From: Mesorhabditis belari
Taxonomy: Eukaryota; Nematoda; Chromadorea; Rhabditida; Rhabditidae
DNA: 64,000 nt
NCBI GenBank assembly: GCA_958450365.1
Contig: CAUEEP010000872.1
Span: forward strand, 432,388 to 496,387
Direction: 5' to 3'
Position numbers and translations under genes: made by a program. Each line of letters opens with the position of its first letter. Position 1 is the stretch's first letter. Positions 22,775 through 33,745 of this stretch are shown piece after piece. The notes under the pieces are model-generated. The model worked only from the letters and a program-made list of their open reading frames with translations, ran no database searches and was not told where the DNA came from.

Positions 22775-23190
22775 GTTGATTGAGAATTTGATGGAGAGTT
22801 TGATGGAGAATTTGATGGAGAAGTTGATGGAGAAGTTGATGGAGAAGTTGATGGAGAAGTTGATGGAGAAGTTGATGGAGAAGTTGATGGAGAAATTGAT
22901 GGAGAAGTTGATGGAGAAGTTGATGGAGAAGTTGATGGAGAAGTTGATGGAGAAGTTGATGGGGAAGTTGATTGAGAATTTGATGGAGAAGTTGATGGAG
23001 AAGTTGATGGGGAAGTTGATTGAGAATTTGATGGAGAATTTGATGGAGAACTTGATTCAGAATTTGCTTGAGAATTTGATTGAGAATTCGATTAAGAACT
23101 TGATTCAGAATTTGATAGAGAATTTGAATCGAGAATTGATTCAGAACCTGATTAAGAACTTGATTAAGAATTTGAATCGAGAATTAATTG
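22775..23190. repeat. 12-base minisatellite GAGAAGTTGATG
   Basis: It starts close upstream of paralogue 2 and degrades toward 23190. It stays open for 193 codons on the plus strand (Leu-Met-Glu-Lys repeats), which follows from the unit length and is not evidence of a gene. Confidence 0.9.
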
Positions 23191-23574
23191 AGAATTCCTT
23201 GCAATGGTCAAAAATCAAATCAAAAACCCAAATTCCCTTGTTTTTGAACCAAAAAGTAAATGGATTCAGTTTGAATTTCGATACAAATGAGCTCTTTTCA
23301 AATTACAAAAGAACTTTGTTGTCTGGGGAGATAATTGTTGGATAAAACTTCAAATTCAAAAGGTTTAACTGGTAATTGGGTGTTTTACAGTGAAAGAAAA
23401 TGAATCAAGCTTTTGAGGGCAAATTAGAGACGACAAAAAAGTAGATTTTATCAAGTAGAAGTTTTAAAGTTTAAAATTTTAAAAAATAAACATGAATTAA
23501 ACGTTTAAATTGAAAAAATGAACATTTTTTGTACTTTTGGTACAAAAAAACTCATGAACGAGTTTTTCATGCCG

Positions 23575-23930
23575 AAAGTTGTATAGAAATTGGCTTTCTG
23601 AGCGAAATTCTATTCAAATTTTGGCCTTCTAAGCCAAATTCTATATAACTTTTGGGTTTCTAAGCCAAATTCGGTCCAAAATTTGGCTTTCTGAGCCAAA
23701 TTCTATATAACTTTTGGGTTTCTAAGCCAAATTCTGTCCAAAATTTGGCTTTCTGAGCCAAGTTTCATAGAACTTTTCGGTTTCTGAGCCAAATTCTGTC
23801 CAAAATTTGGCTTTCTAAGCCAAATTCTATATAACTTTTGGGTTTATGAGCGAAATTCTATATAACTTTTGGCTTTCTGAGCCAAATTCTATCCAAATTT
23901 TGGCTTTCTGAGCCTTTCGTAACCTTTTAG
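23575..23930. repeat. Degenerate tandem of about 30-base units with TTGGCTTTCTGAGCC
   Basis: About ten units alternate between AAATTCTATATAACTTTTGG and AAATTCTGTCCAAAATTTGG forms. Confidence 0.8.
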
Positions 23931-24334
23931 AGTTTTATAGAGTGGGAAATGATCAAGTTTTTAGCATTTTAGCAGAAATGAAATTTTATCATCTATCATG
24001 TCATAGTATTGCTTTTTCAATTTTCAATTTTCAAAGAACATCTCCTCTGTAGAACACTGAAGCTTGCTTCTGGGCGAGAAAATGAAGCAGCTACGCTTAC
24101 TAGCTTCACTTTTTGATCATTTACTAGTTAGGGGCGACATAAAATTGGGTAAATGTGCTAGATGACCAGATTTAAAGCTAAATAATCTAAATATCAAAAG
24201 AATTAAGTTTAAATAGTCAGGAAAGTTTCGATTGTGACAACGAATCTGTGAAAACCGTTTTGCAAACACCTAGGATGTGATGGCTGACGATAACTTTCAA
24301 AAGCAAAACTTAGAAAAGTATAAAATCCAATATA

Positions 24335-24562
24335 CAGGGTGTTCAATATTTATGGAGACTTTTGAGCTCGCGGGCTCTTGTTCTTGTCGTTTAACGCTCT
24401 CAAAATTGTTTCGAATTGAAAAAAATCGTGAAGAAAGCACTGTAAAGGAGTTGGAACAAACTCGACTTATTGATAAGTGTGTTTCCTTTTTAGCATTAAA
24501 CTTGTACAAAATGAGCTCTAAACCTAGTAATATTGTCTCCATAAATATTGAAACACCCTGTA
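24335..24562. mobile_element. Short MITE with TACAGGGTGTTCAATATT termini
   Basis: A 27-base inverted repeat (24335-24361 and 24535-24562) flanks about 170 bases, with TA at each end as in Tc1/mariner insertions. The open frames inside it are incidental. Confidence 0.7.
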
Positions 24563-24744
24563 GTACACTAAGTCTTGCTTTTCTTATCTAAAAGTAATGA
24601 TTTAATAGTGGAAAATGCTAGAAAAGATCTCAAAATGAAGAACCCAAAAGTTTACATCAACAATTACCATTCTGGATGTAATGATTGCTATCGAATACCT
24701 AACGAAAGCCAGGATTGCTTCAAAGATTGAAATTAGCTGAGATT

Positions 24745-24912
24745 TGTTTGGCTTTGGCTTTGGATTTGGCTTTGGCTTTGGCTTTGGCTTCAGCTTTGGC
24801 TTCAACTTCAGCTTTGGCTTTGGCTTTGGCTTTGGATTTGGCTTTGGCTTTGGCTTTGGCTAGCTTTGGCTCAACTTCAGCTTTGGCTTTGGCTTTGGCT
24901 TTGGCTTTGGCT
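24745..24912. repeat. TTTGGC hexamer array with TTCAGC and TTCAAC variants
   Basis: About 27 hexamers adjoin the 3' side of paralogue 3 (minus strand). The unit differs by one base from the telomere-type TTAGGC. Confidence 0.85.
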
Positions 24913-24989
24913 AAGAAGTTAAAAACTTTGAAGCAACTCTGGTAAAGTATTCAAATAAAACCTGGAAAACCACTAGAATCGACTCGTCT

Positions 24990-25616
24990 TCACTTCTTTT
25001 CCCGTCCATCCACCCAACCATGATGTTTGATGTGCTCAAATCGTTTCAGCACCCGTTCCTCAGCATAAACCATCTCCTCACAGCTCTTCGATTTCTTCGT
25101 GATTTTATCAAGAATGTAATCGCGTTGTTGCAGTTCTGTTGTCGCATCCGAATTCAATCCGCAGCCTTTCAAGTTCATCTGAACTCTCATCAAATCATCG
25201 AAATCCCGATCAATTTGTTTGTCTATAGCTGATTCCGGGAGGAAAGCCTTTGAGCTTTCTAGAGTTGATTCATCGAATGAATTTGAAGTCAAACCCCAAA
25301 AGCTTTTCTCATTTGTTAAAGCTGTGTAACAGGAAGTTTTTCTTGGCTTTGATTTGTTTCTTCTAAACATACAGTTGAAGAGTTTTCTGATTGGATTTCG
25401 TGGTGGTTTCTTGAGAACTTTTTCATGTTCAAGATCTTCATCTAGCTCATTTGAGGCTTTCTCGGATTGGCTTAACTTTGGAAGTGGGACTTTTGTGTTA
25501 GTAGATGAATCTTGTAGACAGTTCTCGATCTCTCTCTCGTAAGCCTCAGCTTCTTCAGTGACAATTTCATAAGCTTTAGGTCGTTGATTTGAATTTTCGG
25601 CGGAATGATTCGACAT
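24990..25616 (-). CDS. Hypothetical protein with SNARE-like C-terminal heptad region (paralogue 3)
   Basis: An uninterrupted frame of 208 residues starting MSNHSAENSN. A strong TTTCAG acceptor lies two bases before ATG, suggesting trans-splicing or a non-coding first exon. The N-terminal third is acidic. The centre is Cys- and Arg/Lys-rich (RKLFNCMFRRNKSKPRK), like the membrane-binding, potentially palmitoylated linker of SNAP-25 proteins. Residues about 140-195 contain IDRDFDDL, then a GLNSD segment, then TTELQQRDYILDKI. This matches the central SNARE layers with a Gln at zero and hydrophobic residues at the expected spacing. It ends IKHHGWVDG, sharing the GW tail of the two neighbours. Only one SNARE-like motif is visible, whereas SNAP-25 has two. 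Confidence 0.65.
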   Translation of the reverse strand: MSNHSAENSNQRPKAYEIVTEEAEAYEREIENCLQDSSTNTKVPLPKLSQSEKASNELDEDLEHEKVLKKPPRNPIRKLFNCMFRRNKSKPRKTSCYTALTNEKSFWGLTSNSFDESTLESSKAFLPESAIDKQIDRDFDDLMRVQMNLKGCGLNSDATTELQQRDYILDKITKKSKSCEEMVYAEERVLKRFEHIKHHGWVDGREKK

Positions 25617-25620
25617 ACCT

Positions 25621-26165
25621 GAAATTTTGGAAATATTGTAGAGAAGAGAGAAAACTCAGAAACTCAGAGAATAGTTTCGAAAGAGATGATGAGCATAATA
25701 AAAAATAAATGCTCTTCAAAAAAGACTCAGGATTGATTTATGAGTACATTTTAAATAAAGGTCAAACTCAAAATGTCACATGTCGTCCGCTCTCTAAAAT
25801 AGCGATCAATCGCGTGTGACGGCAAAAGACTCAAGGTACAATTTTGTAGTTCTTCAAAGACTACGGTTAATTTTTTAGAAAAAGTGGAAAGAATATGGAT
25901 AGAAGAACATAAAAGAACATAGAAAAACACATTTTATAGTTAGATTTATCCAAACGAGTCACTATGACGTCAATCGAGTGTAGGTAGGACTAAAGTCGGT
26001 TCTTTTAGTCAGCTCTAGTCGTCAGTCAGTCAGTTCTAGTCGATTCTTTTCAATTTTTGAATAAATAGTCATACATGTAGATTCATAACTTTGTCCAAAG
26101 TCAATATTATTGTGAACTAGAGTTGTGGACGGGAAATTGAAGCTTTTTCCGAACTTGTTCAGTTC
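25621..26165. other. Upstream region of paralogue 3, nothing recognised
   Basis: No exon is seen. The sequence next to the TTTCAG at 25622-25617 is the expected position of an outron or first intron. Confidence 0.4.
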
Positions 26166-26199
26166 TGGAGAATTATATTTCGTACGAAATATAATTCTC
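26166..26199. repeat. Perfect 34-base palindrome
   Basis: GGAGAATTATATTTCGT is followed at once by its exact complement. It lies at the left edge of a long minisatellite. Confidence 0.7.
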
Positions 26200-26214
26200 C
26201 GGTAATTCTCCGGT

Positions 26215-27068
26215 AATTCAAATAGTTATCAAATAGATACTGAACAGGTATAAAATAGTTACTAGATAGGTATCAAATAGTTACCAAATAGGAATTAAAT
26301 AGTTATCAAATAGGTATCAAATAGGTATCAAATGGTTACCAAATAGATATCCAATCGTTACCAAATAGGTATCAAATAGTTAGCAAAAAGGTAACAAATA
26401 GTTGCCAAATAACGAGCAAATAGATATCAAATAGATATCGAACTGTTATCTAACAGTTACCAAATAGGTATCAAATAGGTATCAAATAGGTATCAAATAG
26501 GTATCAAATAGGTATCAAATAGGTATCAAATAGATACCAAACTGGTATCTAATAGCTACCAAACAGATATCTAATAGTTACCACATAGGTATCAAATAGT
26601 TACCAAATAGGAATTAAATAGTTACCAAATAGGAATTAAATAGTTACCAAATAGTTATCAAATAGTTACCAAATAGGTATCCAATCGTTACCAAATAGGT
26701 AACAAATAGTTGCCAAATAACGAGCAAATAGGCATCAAATAGTTACCAAATAGGAATTAAATAGTTATCAAATAGTTATCAAATAGGTATCCAATCGTTA
26801 CCAAATAGGTATCAAATAGATACCAAACCGGTATCTAATAGCTACCAAAAAGGTAACAAATAGCTACCAAATAGGTATCAAATAGTTAGCAAAAAGATAA
26901 CAAATAGTTGCCAAATAACGAGCAAATAGGTATCAAATAGGTATCAAATAGGTACCAAATAGGTATCCATCGTTACCAAATAGATATTAAACTGTTATCT
27001 AATAGTTACTAGATAGGTATCAAATAGTTGCCAAATAGGAATTAAATAGTTATCAAATAGGTATCAAA
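26215..27068. repeat. 11-base minisatellite ATCAAATAGGT/TACCAAATAGT, about 77 units
   Basis: The array has several variant units and higher-order blocks, for example two copies of the segment with AACGAGCAAATAG. It ends about 290 bases before the tRNA-Asp gene. Confidence 0.9.
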
Positions 27069-27360
27069 TCTCAAACACATCCCATCCCGTGGGCATGAGC
27101 TTACGGGGATGGCTACTTTACGCCAAATTTTTTGCACAACTTATAAACATTAGCATTGGATAAATTTATTAAAAATAGAGATTCTTAGCTACCAAATGAT
27201 GTCTCAATTGTGAAAATTGACCCAGGATTTGTTTCTATTCGAGTGAGTCGACGGGTCGAGCCGCGAGCCATTTACCGAATTGCCTATCTAAAGAATTTCC
27301 TATTTTATTCCCAACTATCCAACCCAAAATCCAAATAGAAATATCAGCCCAGCCTATCGT

Positions 27361-27432
27361 TCCTCCGTAGTATAGTGGTTAGTATCCGCGTCTGTCACAT
27401 GCGAGACCCGGGTTCAGTTCCCGGCCGGGGAG
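27361..27432 (+). tRNA. tRNA-Asp (anticodon GTC)
   Basis: A full cloverleaf of 72 bases. The anticodon loop is CTGTCAC on a five-pair stem. The D arm contains AGTGGTTAGTA, and the T arm is a CCGGG/CCCGG stem with loop TTCAGTT. The discriminator is G, as usual for Asp. The acceptor stem has one C-C mismatch at the sixth pair. The overall sequence resembles nematode tRNA-Asp. It is intronless and probably functional. Confidence 0.9.
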
Positions 27433-27952
27433 AAAGCTTTTTGTTTTAGAGTAGTAAGTACTAGAGATGAGGGGTATCGGCGTTGGAACCAACTCCTAAG
27501 TCTAGTAGAGCTGGAAAGTGCAAAGCCTAGTCTGAAGCCAGGATCTTTATTGCAGAAAAAGTGCTCTTCTGTTGAATATTAAAATCAATCCTTGAATTCA
27601 CATACCTCATTCTTTTCATTCTCTACCCAATTACACTAAAAGTAAGATGCTTGACAGACAGGCAGACAAACAAAAAAAAAACAAAAAAACTTCATTTAAC
27701 AAAATTGGGCTAAATTTTTTCTCTTTTCTTGTCCCGGAAAAAAACAGTTAACAATGTTAATTAATTTTTATATATTTTTATAAAGAATACTTTAGAATTC
27801 TAATAGAAAAATCTAATAGAAAATAGATAAAATTATCGATTTTCAAAGCGTAACAACTCTTTTGGAGAGCCGGGATGATTCCAAGAGCCCTAATTTCCGT
27901 ATGCAATTTAGTTCTATGAAAACTTTTGAAAACTTTTGAAAACTTGGTTCAA

Positions 27953-28065
27953 AGGCTTACACAAAGATTCAAAGTGTTTTTTTAGAGCTAGAGTTTTAGC
28001 TGGAGTTTTAGCTGGAGTTTTAGCTAGAGTTTTAGAGCTCTAAAAAACACTTTGAATCTTTGTAT
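27953..28065. repeat. Inverted repeat with internal GGAGTTTTAGCT tandem
   Basis: Arms containing AAAGATTCAAAGTGTTTTTT are inverted around three to four copies of a 14-base AGCTGGAGTTTTAG-type unit. Confidence 0.6.
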
Positions 28066-29044
28066 AAGCCAAAATCAAAAGACGAAACGTCAAATGTCAA
28101 ATGAAACGAAAATTTCTAGCATTTTACAGCTAATTGCACGATGGTGGCTTGTAAAGTATTGGGTTGGTGGAAAAGTCCTTTCGGATTTTTTGGGAGAGTA
28201 CCTTAAGTTTGTCGCAATTTTGACGTTTTATAGCTCATCCTAAAGCTGAATTCAAGACGGATCGATTGGTAAAAACCGTTTTGAGATATCTCTTTTCTAA
28301 AAGTTTTTACAGCTATTTTAGTAAAGGGCGGCAGAGCCAAAAAAAAAATGGCTGTTTTCACGTTTCGTTAGTTTTCCGTGCAGAAACCTAGGCTAAAAAC
28401 ATGTGTTTCGTGATCAGCGTCAAAAATAACCCCTAGATAATAACCCCTAGATAATAACCCCTAAATAACCAATAGGAATTGAAAAATTCAATTTCAATTT
28501 GATGGACGATATGTTTTTTTCAAATCTATCTCATTTTCACCGTATCAGTCATTCTTTCTTTAAGATAGCAAATAGCAAAAATGAAGGGGTTTACAATGTT
28601 GAGCAAAAAGTACAGTTGTTAGTAGTTCTAGTTGTTAATAGTTGTTAGTAATCAAATCTAGTTGTTCGTAGAGCTGAGGATTGTATATTTGAGATTTTAG
28701 AACTACTACTTTTGATAAAAGGTTTAGTTTTTTGCATTTTATACTCAATGAATAAACAAATAAATGAATAAACAAAGTTTTTATGGATTTAATTTCTTGG
28801 TGCGCAATCCGGGAATGATTTCCTCTTTTGTTTTGATTCATTGATAAAATTTCTTCAAGAAAATATCAATCAATTTGATTAGCTAATGGCAGGTAATAGT
28901 TTTGAAAAAAAAATGGCAGATGTTTCTTGAAGATTCTCCAGAAGGATCAGGTGGAAAATTGCTTTCAAAAATGGTATTTCAAAGCAATTTTGAATTCGAA
29001 AAGGAAACCAAGAATTAAACTGAAGATTTTTGAGGGAAAATTGA
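28066..29044. other. No gene recognised; one isolated mariner-type end
   Basis: TATTGGGTTGGTGGAAAAG at about 28157 is a mariner-type left terminus without a visible partner. The rest is AT-rich. Confidence 0.4.
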
Positions 29045-29540
29045 GGCTTTCGCTTAAATAACAGAAAAGTTCTGAGAGTTTTGAAAGGTTTACTGGTTCA
29101 GCAGATAATTACAACCATTGAGAAGAGAAATCAATACATTTTTAAAGCTTTTGAACTGAATTCTGAACTTAATTGAATGCTGTTTACAAGAGCGAAAAGT
29201 TTCTCTTGAATAACAAAAAAGTTCTGAGAGTTTTGAAAGCTTTACTGATTCACTAGATAATTACAACTATTGAAAAGAGAAATCGATAGATTTTTAGAGC
29301 TTTTGAACTTAATTCTAAACTGAATTCTGAACTTAATTGAATGCTGTTTTCAAGAGCGAGTTTCTCTAGAGTTTCTCTTAAATAACAGAAAAGTTCTGAG
29401 AGTTTTGAAAGCTTTACTGATTCAGCAGATAATTGCAACCATTGAAAAGAGAAATCGATACATTTTCAAAGCTTTTGCGTAATTAAATGCTGTTTTCAGA
29501 AGCGAAAAGTTTCTCTTGAATAACAGAAAAGTTCTGAGAG
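29045..29540. repeat. About three tandem copies of a roughly 165-base unit
   Basis: Each copy carries AACAGAAAAGTTCTGAGAG, GCTTTACTGATTCA and GAATGCTGTTTTCAAGAGCG-type sequence. Copies differ by small indels. Confidence 0.6.
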
Positions 29541-30104
29541 TCAACTTAATGTTTACAGTAATTTTTCTGCAAAACTCTGACACTAATTTTCTTTCAAAAA
29601 CAAGTTAGGTAACGATGGGAATTGGGATTTTGTGAATTAAATTTGAAAAAAATTACAATTTGGAATGAAAATCCCAATTTTAAATGAAAATCCCAATTTG
29701 TGAGTCTCTAGAGAATCAAAACTTTGCTTTTGATTCATTAAAATTTCTTTCAAAAAAACAGAAATCCGCTTTTTGTTCAAAAATCAAGATAATTGAAGCA
29801 ATCGAAAGGTTTTATCGCTCAAGATTTAGTCATAAAAGTTTCGTGGGAAAAACTCTTACCAATTTTCGTCAACAAGAAAGCTTTTTTTGGAAGGGAATCG
29901 ATATGAAACGGACTTTTTTGTGATCCTTTAATTGCATTTTTTCGATTGATTCCATCAAAATAAATTATTAGATGATGGGAATGGGAGCCGACCGAAATTT
30001 GATAGGGGTCATTACGTGGACTTCTAGGAATTTCCACAGTTTTCAAGAGGCTTTGAAATTCTGGTTGCGCCTTAGGACGACGCATGAATAAAGCATATAT
30101 ATAT

Positions 30105-30511
30105 ATGTTGTGTCCGATTTAGATTGAACTTATCGCGGACGTCCGATTTAGATTACAGTCTATATCGGACGTCCGATACAGATCGAACAATAATAAACGT
30201 GCTTAATATCGACAATAAAATTTCTTTGAAAAGCGCAGAAAATTGCAAAAAAAACCTTAAGAACATATATTAAGCACGTTTATTATTGTTCGATCTGTAT
30301 CGGACGTCCGATATAGAATGTAATCAATAAAAGACCTTTGAAAAATGCAGAAAACGCTTAAGAACATATATTAAGCATGTTTATATTATTGTTCAATCTA
30401 TATAAGATTTAGATTGAATCTAAATCGGACGTCCGATATAGACTGTAATCTAAATCGGACGTCCGCGATAAGTTCAATCTAAATCGGACGGAAATCTAAA
30501 TCGGACACAAC
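30105..30511. repeat. Nested palindrome built from TCGGACGTCCGAT units
   Basis: TGTGTCCGATTTAGATTG at the left returns inverted at the right. GGACGTCC, itself palindromic, occurs several times. AATAATAAACGTGCTTAATAT (21-base region) is repeated inverted in the middle. It is adjacent to the mariner at 30526. Confidence 0.65.
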
Positions 30512-30525
30512 ATATTTTCTCTAAT

Positions 30526-31566
30526 ATTAGGTTGAGGAAAAAGTAGTGTCGGTTTTGAATTCCCATTGTTGGCAATTTTCCAGTTCTTTGCGATTTTTTT
30601 AAAAGAGATATCAGCTAGACACTCTATACTTTCATATTAAATTTGACTTTCACAAATTTAACAATATTTTCAGGTTTCAGGGCTCGAAGACGAAAAGTTT
30701 TGACTTCGAGCCGCTTTGTGGTATGATTTTAAACAAGGGAAATCGACGAGCTTGGTTGGAAACTTCTGCCCCACGCACCTTTTGGTCCGGACCTGCCGGA
30801 CCGGCCCCATCAGATCATTTTTTGTTTCGGTCCTTGAAGAGTTTTCTTATGGGAGAAAAGTTCGAGAATCAGGCACAGATCAAAAAAAGCAGTCGACACT
30901 TATTTTGGCTCGAAAACTCCACCCTTTTGGGAAGGTGAAGCGGAATATGGGAATGTGAAGCGCAAAAATCAGTGGCTTTCTCTAGTTCAACCCTCACAAT
31001 CAACTTCAAACCCCGATATTCATGGAAAGAAACTTATGCTTCGCTGTTGGTGGAATACAAAAGGTTTGGTGCATTATGAGTTGTTGAATCCGGGAGAAAC
31101 TGTCACCGCTGATCTTTATTCAAAACAGTTGATGAGAGTTAACGAGGCTTTAAAGAAATTGGGTGTTGAAAATCAAAAGTACTATTTTTGCATGCTAATG
31201 CAAAACCTCATAGTGCAAAAATCACTCACGAAAAAATCGACGAGCTTAGTTGGAAACTTCTGCCCCACGCACCTTTTGGTCCGGACCTGCCGGACCGGCC
31301 CCATCAGATCATTTTTTGTTTCGGTCGTTGAAGAGTTTTCTTATGGGAGAAAAGTTCGAGAATCATGCACAGATCAAAAAAAAGCAGTCGGCACTTATTT
31401 TGGCTCGAAAACTCCCCATTTTTTTGAGGATGGGATCAGGGATTTGCGAAGAAGATAGGAACAAGTCATCAATAATGGAGAATTGATTGATGTGCGTTTG
31501 TTTATGTTTTTAGCAATAAACAGTTTTGTTACAAAAACCGACATTACTTTTTCCTCAAACTAATAT
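30526..31566 (+). mobile_element. Mariner transposon with terminal repeats and an internal duplication
   Basis: The ends carry inverted GAGGAAAAAGTARTGTCGG. A plus frame at 30955-31458 reads KRKNQWLSLVQ, KKLMLRCWWNTKGLVHYELL and HFFEDGIRDL, typical of a mariner catalytic core. The coding region is shifted in several places. A block of about 190 bases with CCGGACCTGCCGGACCGG occurs twice, at 30738-30925 and 31226-31430, once before the catalytic part where it does not belong. The transposase cannot be functional. Confidence 0.8.
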
Positions 31567-31603
31567 TATATAGAGTATTATATAATTATCATATTTATCA
31601 AAA

Positions 31604-32218
31604 GTCGGAAAAGAGCCTTTATAACCGCACGATTTTCGCGAATAGACACCCACACTTTGGACACGTTTTCCTCGCCTGTTTTTGAATATGGGCAAAAACT
31701 GAATACAGCATCGGATTTCCCGTGTTTTGTATTCCCTGCCGGCCGTGTTTTGTATTCCCCGCCCCAACCCATTTTCGATTTACATTTTTTCGATTGATGG
31801 GATCAAAATAAATTATTATATAATTATCATTTTTATCAAAGTACTGTCTGAATAGAGATACTGTATTCAAACGAATACTGTAATAAGGGTACTGTACTTT
31901 TAAGAGTACTGTACTTTTAAGGATACCGTTCTTTTAAGGATGCCGTTCTTTTAAGAATACTTTATTTCTATATCTACTTTATTCGCAAATGACTAAATGG
32001 ACACGCAAAATTTATCAAGAATAGAGAAGGAAAGTAGTAGAAGATCGGGTACACGCCCTTACCACTATGCCATTTGGCCAAATTTCAAGGGTCGGAAAAG
32101 AGCCTTTATAACCTCCCAGCACGATTTCCGCGAATAGACACCCAAACTTTGGACACGTTTTTCTCGCCTGTTTTTGAATATGGGCAAAAACTGAATACAG
32201 CATCGGATTTCCCATGTC
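31604..32218. repeat. Direct repeat of about 120 bases
   Basis: GTCGGAAAAGAGCCTTTATA through CTGAATACAGCATCGGATT is present at 31604-31722 and 32085-32218. Confidence 0.6.
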
Positions 32219-32848
32219 CGATAGGCGTTTGCATCTCAACGGCATCAAAATCTTTCACGGACATCTTGTGGCATCTCTTTGTAAGCCCTGGCTAAGCCCT
32301 GGCTAGCCTACAGATCCTAAATCCCTGGCTAGCCTACCGATCTACAGAAAATGCGTTTTCTATAGGATTTTTACGTTTGAATAGCCATTCAAAGGAGAGA
32401 AATGTGCTGAATTCATTGATGAGAAAATTATCAAAATCCGTCTCTCCTCGTGGGAACGGAGGGTGGGAAGGGGTGGCTCCATCGCACCTGATTTTTTGCA
32501 CAACTCACCATAACTCTCTTCTAAGTGGGCTAATCTTTATGATTCTAATGTCATTTTGTTGCACTTGTTGAGATCTACAAAATAACACTAAAATCATAAA
32601 GATTGAAGGAAGTAGAAGGAAGTTATGGCGAGTTGCGCAAAAGACCTAGTTGCGCAAATGACCCAGTTGTCCAAAAAATTTGGCGAAAAGTAGGCACCGC
32701 CCTGTTTATTCACAAAGTTCCTCCTCTACAGAGGAGAAACTTTTCATGAACTCATCCTAGTTTGAACAAATATCATTAGCTTAGCTCATTTAGCTATAAA
32801 ATAGTTTAAACAGATATAATTTAGCTGCTTTCATCAGAAAAGCTTGCG

Positions 32849-33500
32849 ATTATGTAGGATTACGGTAGCTTTTGGTTGGGAAAACTTTTAGAAATCGCTC
32901 TGTCTAATCGCATCTATTGAAAAAGAAAAAAAAACAAATAAAACTAACTATAAGCGAACTACAAAATTATAATCGTAACTACTAACAGAAATCTAATCAT
33001 TTTATACAACCAATGACCAACAACCAACCAAAATACAATTCAAGCTTCAAGCATCAAGAGTACAATTTGGAAAACAATAGCTTTAATAGCTATTGTAGCT
33101 AAACAATAGCTTTAATAGCTTTTAAATCAAAAGACAAATGACGTATTGTTCAGCGAGGAGTGAAAGAAGTGAAAAGAAGTTCAAGACTCAATCAACCGTC
33201 GTTTCAAGTGCTTCCACAAAAGAGCCAAGCACGATTGGAGGATTCACAACAACCGAAACAGAGCCACCAACAACTTTCACCGCTTCTTTGGATCAAGTAC
33301 AACCGAAATCCCGTCAAAGACTCAACGATTATGTAGGATTATGATAGCTTTTGGTTGGGAAAACTTTTAGAAATCGCTCTGTCTAATCGCATCTATTGAA
33401 AAAGAAAAAAAACAAACAAAAAGCTAACTAACTATAAGCGAACTACAAAATTATAATCGTAATTACTAACAGAATCATTTTAATCAATCGTAACTACTAA
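32849..33500. repeat. Direct duplication around a short open frame
   Basis: GGTAGCTTTTGGTTGGGAAA through CTAACTATAAGCGAACTAC is present at 32850-32960 and 33335-33450. Between them a 68-codon frame (33138-33344), rich in Ser and Thr (SSASTKEPSTIGG), could be coding but has no recognised homologue. Confidence 0.5.
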
Positions 33501-33745
33501 CAGAATCATTTTAATCAATCGTAACTACTAACAGAATCATTTTAATCAATCGTAATTACTAACAGAATCATTTTAATCAATCGTAACTACTAACAGAATC
33601 ATTTTAATCAATCGTAACTATTAACAGAATCATTTTAATCAATCGTAACTACCAACAGAATCATTTTAATCAATCGTAACTACTAACAGAATCATTTTAA
33701 TCAATCGTAATTACTAACAGAATCATTTTAATCAATCGTAACTAC
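33450..33745. repeat. 31-base tandem repeat, about nine copies
   Basis: The unit begins AATCGTAACTACTAACAG and ends ATTTTAATC; copies differ at one or two positions. Confidence 0.9.

Noticed and set aside
22764..23345. 193-codon frame of Met-Glu-Lys-Leu repeats
   Set aside because: It follows from a 12-base minisatellite with no stop in the unit. No homologue or splice context supports it.
32074..32295. 73-codon plus frame and overlapping minus frames
   Set aside because: They fall in a duplicated repeat, and the same frames recur with changes at 31578-31772.
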